From CAZRNB01 sp964601355 (GTDB lineage Bacteria > Planctomycetota > Phycisphaerae > Sedimentisphaerales > Anaerobacaceae): a stretch of DNA of 34,338 bases. Position numbers and translations under genes: made by a program. The stretch is from positions 1 through 34,338 of the forward strand of contig CAZRNB010000017.1 in the NCBI GenBank assembly GCA_964601355.1, given 5' to 3'. This document shows, piece after piece, positions 32,713 through 34,338 of this stretch (its first letter is position 1; each line of letters begins with the position of its first letter). The notes below the pieces were generated by a model. The model saw nothing but the letters and a program-made list of their open reading frames with translations. It did no database searches and was not told where the DNA came from.

Positions 32713-32946
32713 ATGAAAGAAGGCATTCATCCAAAGTACGGTAAAGTGGTAGTTCATTGTGGCTGCGGAAACACTTTTGAGACATGCAGCACTGCTAAAG
32801 AAATACACGCAGAGATTTGCTCGTTGTGTCATCCGTTCTATACGGGAAAGCAAAAGTATGTTGATACAGCCGGTCGTATAGAGAGATTCCAGAAGAAATA
32901 CGGCGATAGCTATATCAAAAAGAACGTAAAAGACCAGAAACAGTAG
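32713..32946 (+). CDS. rpmE: 50S ribosomal protein L31, zinc-binding form
   Basis: The 77-residue protein MKEGIHPKYGKVVVHCGCGN has the cysteine set C16, C18, C36 and C39 of the zinc-type L31, the family signature CSLCHPFYTGKQKYVDTAGR, and a basic tail. It sits on the large subunit and bridges to the small subunit. GGAGA lies about 9 nt before the ATG at 32713, which is preferred over an in-frame ATG 60 bp upstream that overlaps the promoter. It is followed by a terminator and then prfA, a common bacterial order. Confidence 0.95.
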   Translation: MKEGIHPKYGKVVVHCGCGNTFETCSTAKEIHAEICSLCHPFYTGKQKYVDTAGRIERFQKKYGDSYIKKNVKDQKQ

Positions 32947-32965
32947 TTGTTTTTTCCGATATAAT

Positions 32966-33014
32966 AGCGATTAGCGGTCACGTCTGCAGCGGGTCTGCTA
33001 TTCGCTGTTTTTTT
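32966..33014 (+). terminator. Rho-independent terminator after rpmE
   Basis: AGCGATTAGC (32966-32975) pairs with GCTATTCGCT (32997-33006) with one mismatch, and seven T residues follow (33008-33014). Confidence 0.75.
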
Positions 33015-33025
33015 ACGCCCTAAAC

Positions 33026-33112
33026 CCGTCCGCCGTCCTTCTTCGTAGTTCTCCTTCGTATTGATACTCCAGAGAACAGATTAGTGCTACGAAGGATCAA
33101 TACCGGCGACGG
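33026..33112. repeat. Imperfect inverted repeat before prfA
   Basis: CCGTCCGCCG (33026-33035) faces CGGCGACGG (33104-33112), and CCTTCGTA (33053-33060) faces TACGAAGG (33088-33095). It resembles a dispersed spacer repeat and would fold in the prfA leader region. Confidence 0.55.
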
Positions 33113-33145
33113 CTAAACTTTTATCTAATATCTTGGGTTTTGTAT

Positions 33146-34234
33146 ATGCCGGAAGTAAAAGATGGTTTCATGGAAAAGCTCGACCAGATCGAGGACCGCT
33201 ATGGTGAAATCGAAAGGCAAATTGCCGATCCTGCCACTGCCCGTGATTCTGCAAAGCTGATAGCGCTGTCTAAAGAAAAAGGCAAGCTTAAAACGTTGGT
33301 CACAAAATATCGCGAGTACCAAAAAATAGCTGCCAATATCGAAGACGCCCAGGAGATTCTGAAAGATGACACAGTCGATGCCGATTTCAGAGCACTGGCT
33401 AAAGAAGAGCTGCAGCAGTTTGAAAATAAAAAAAACGCTCAACTGGAAGAAATCCAGAATACGCTGGTTATGGCCGACGATATGAACGTGGGTTCGGTCA
33501 TAATGGAAATACGAGCAGGTACCGGCGGCGAAGAGGCTGCACTTTTCGCGCGAGATTTGTACCAGATGTACACAAAATACGCTGATGACCGCAAATGGAA
33601 GGTTGAGCCGCTTAGTTTCAGTGTCTCTGAAAGGAATGGTTTTCGTGAGGTAATATTCAGCATTAAAGGAACCGGCATCTGGTCCGATCTGGCTTATGAA
33701 GCTGGTGGCCACCGCGTTCAGCGGGTGCCGGAGACTGAGGCACAGGGCAGAATCCATACATCAGCGGCAACAGTGGCGGTGCTGCCGGAGCCGGAGGAGC
33801 TGGATATTCAGATAAATCCAAATGACGTTGTTGAGCACGTCAGCAGGTCCAGCGGCCCAGGCGGCCAAAATGTTAACAAGGTCAATAGCGCCGTCAGGCT
33901 CGAACACGTCCCAACGGGAATCACCGTCAATATGCGTGACGAGCGCAGTCAGCACAAAAACCGAGCTAAAGCCTGGCGTGTCCTTCGCGGCAGGCTTTAC
34001 GAACTTTACGAAAGCAAAAAAAGAGCAGAGCGGGAATCACAACGCAAAAGCATGGTCGGCTCGGGTGACAGGTCTGAAAAAATAAGAACTTATAATTTTC
34101 CACAGAATCGCGTCACCGACCACAGAATAAACCTGTCGCTTTACAACCTCGATAAAATAATAGCCGGCGACTTAAGCGAGCTAATCACAGCGCTAAAGGA
34201 TTATGATAGACAGCAAAGGTTAAAAAACCTTTAA
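33146..34234 (+). CDS. prfA: Peptide chain release factor 1
   Basis: The protein has about 362 residues. It carries the GGQ loop (SRSSGPGGQNVNKVNSAVRL) that triggers peptidyl-tRNA hydrolysis, and the RF1-type P-x-T codon-recognition motif within RVPETEAQGRIHTSA, so it reads UAA and UAG. EIRAGTGGEEAALFARDLY marks the start of the second domain, and DRSEKIRTYNFPQNRVTDHR the end of the catalytic one. Length is normal. The start is not certain: ATG 33146 has no clear Shine-Dalgarno, and ATG 33170 (MEKLDQIEDRY) is possible. No feature is seen from 34235 to the right edge. Confidence 0.95.
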   Translation: MPEVKDGFMEKLDQIEDRYGEIERQIADPATARDSAKLIALSKEKGKLKTLVTKYREYQKIAANIEDAQEILKDDTVDADFRALAKEELQQFENKKNAQLEEIQNTLVMADDMNVGSVIMEIRAGTGGEEAALFARDLYQMYTKYADDRKWKVEPLSFSVSERNGFREVIFSIKGTGIWSDLAYEAGGHRVQRVPETEAQGRIHTSAATVAVLPEPEELDIQINPNDVVEHVSRSSGPGGQNVNKVNSAVRLEHVPTGITVNMRDERSQHKNRAKAWRVLRGRLYELYESKKRAERESQRKSMVGSGDRSEKIRTYNFPQNRVTDHRINLSLYNLDKIIAGDLSELITALKDYDRQQRLKNL

Positions 34235-34338
34235 TGTTGACCAAAACCCGTCGGTCTTCGTCACTCAAACCGCAATGAAAGTCTTGTAAGCGTTCACCAT
34301 ATTTCGAGTAATTTGAAGTAAAAGCTTGTCTTTGTCCG

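Overview
The window looks like a chromosomal stretch of an uncultured bacterium, most plausibly a planctomycete of the Phycisphaerae type. That placement is inference. It rests on moderate GC, widely spaced genes, very large secreted lamin-tail/CotH proteins, DUF2617 and DUF2291 proteins, and intergenic DNA full of short palindromic and word-like repeats. No rRNA gene is present to confirm it.

Layout. 1-1250 (minus): an HNH endonuclease gene followed by the 5' part of a DUF5131 (three-Cys, Gp37/Gp68-like) gene that runs off the left edge. 1334-2320 (minus): a heptose epimerase (hldD-like). 2934-4141 (plus): tatA and tatC behind a perfect sigma70-type promoter. 4203-5609 (minus): a beta-CASP metallo-beta-lactamase RNase. 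5610-7313: about 1.7 kb without a convincing gene, holding several paired short palindromes. 7325-8811: an intact IS4-family insertion sequence with perfect 18-bp ends and a perfect 11-bp target duplication, inserted in a small 19-bp tandem array. 8905-11643: a STAND-type P-loop NTPase with eight near-identical 46-residue TPR-like repeats, behind a second perfect promoter. 11916-16526: a 1536-residue secreted CotH/lamin-tail protein. 16631-19438 (minus): a primary-type sigma factor that seems to lack an NTG start, then dnaX with a nine-A slippery tract.

19655-19945: tRNA-Phe(GAA) followed by the broken 3' end of a tyrosine recombinase gene. 20202-29765: a sugar uptake and catabolism cluster, all on the plus strand. 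It comprises a ribose-type binding lipoprotein, a DUF2291 protein, a double ABC ATPase, a permease, a FucI/AraA-like isomerase, a transketolase split into two overlapping genes, and a glycerol-kinase-like FGGY kinase. Import, isomerisation, phosphorylation and two-carbon transfer form a complete route. The gene set resembles the known D-apiose route (isomerase, apulose kinase, two-subunit apulose-4-phosphate transketolase), but the substrate cannot be read from sequence. 29863-32535: a CPBP-family membrane protease, a DUF2617 protein and an unrecognised membrane/helical protein. 32653-34234: rpmE and prfA.

The most unusual theme is repeat DNA that enters genes. A 65-bp element occurs three times: once in frame just after the signal peptide of the CotH protein, and twice inverted in spacers. 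Other palindromic words supply the stop codons of tatC and of the ABC ATPase, and lengthen the FGGY kinase. A pair of ~140-bp palindromic elements brackets the sugar permease gene.
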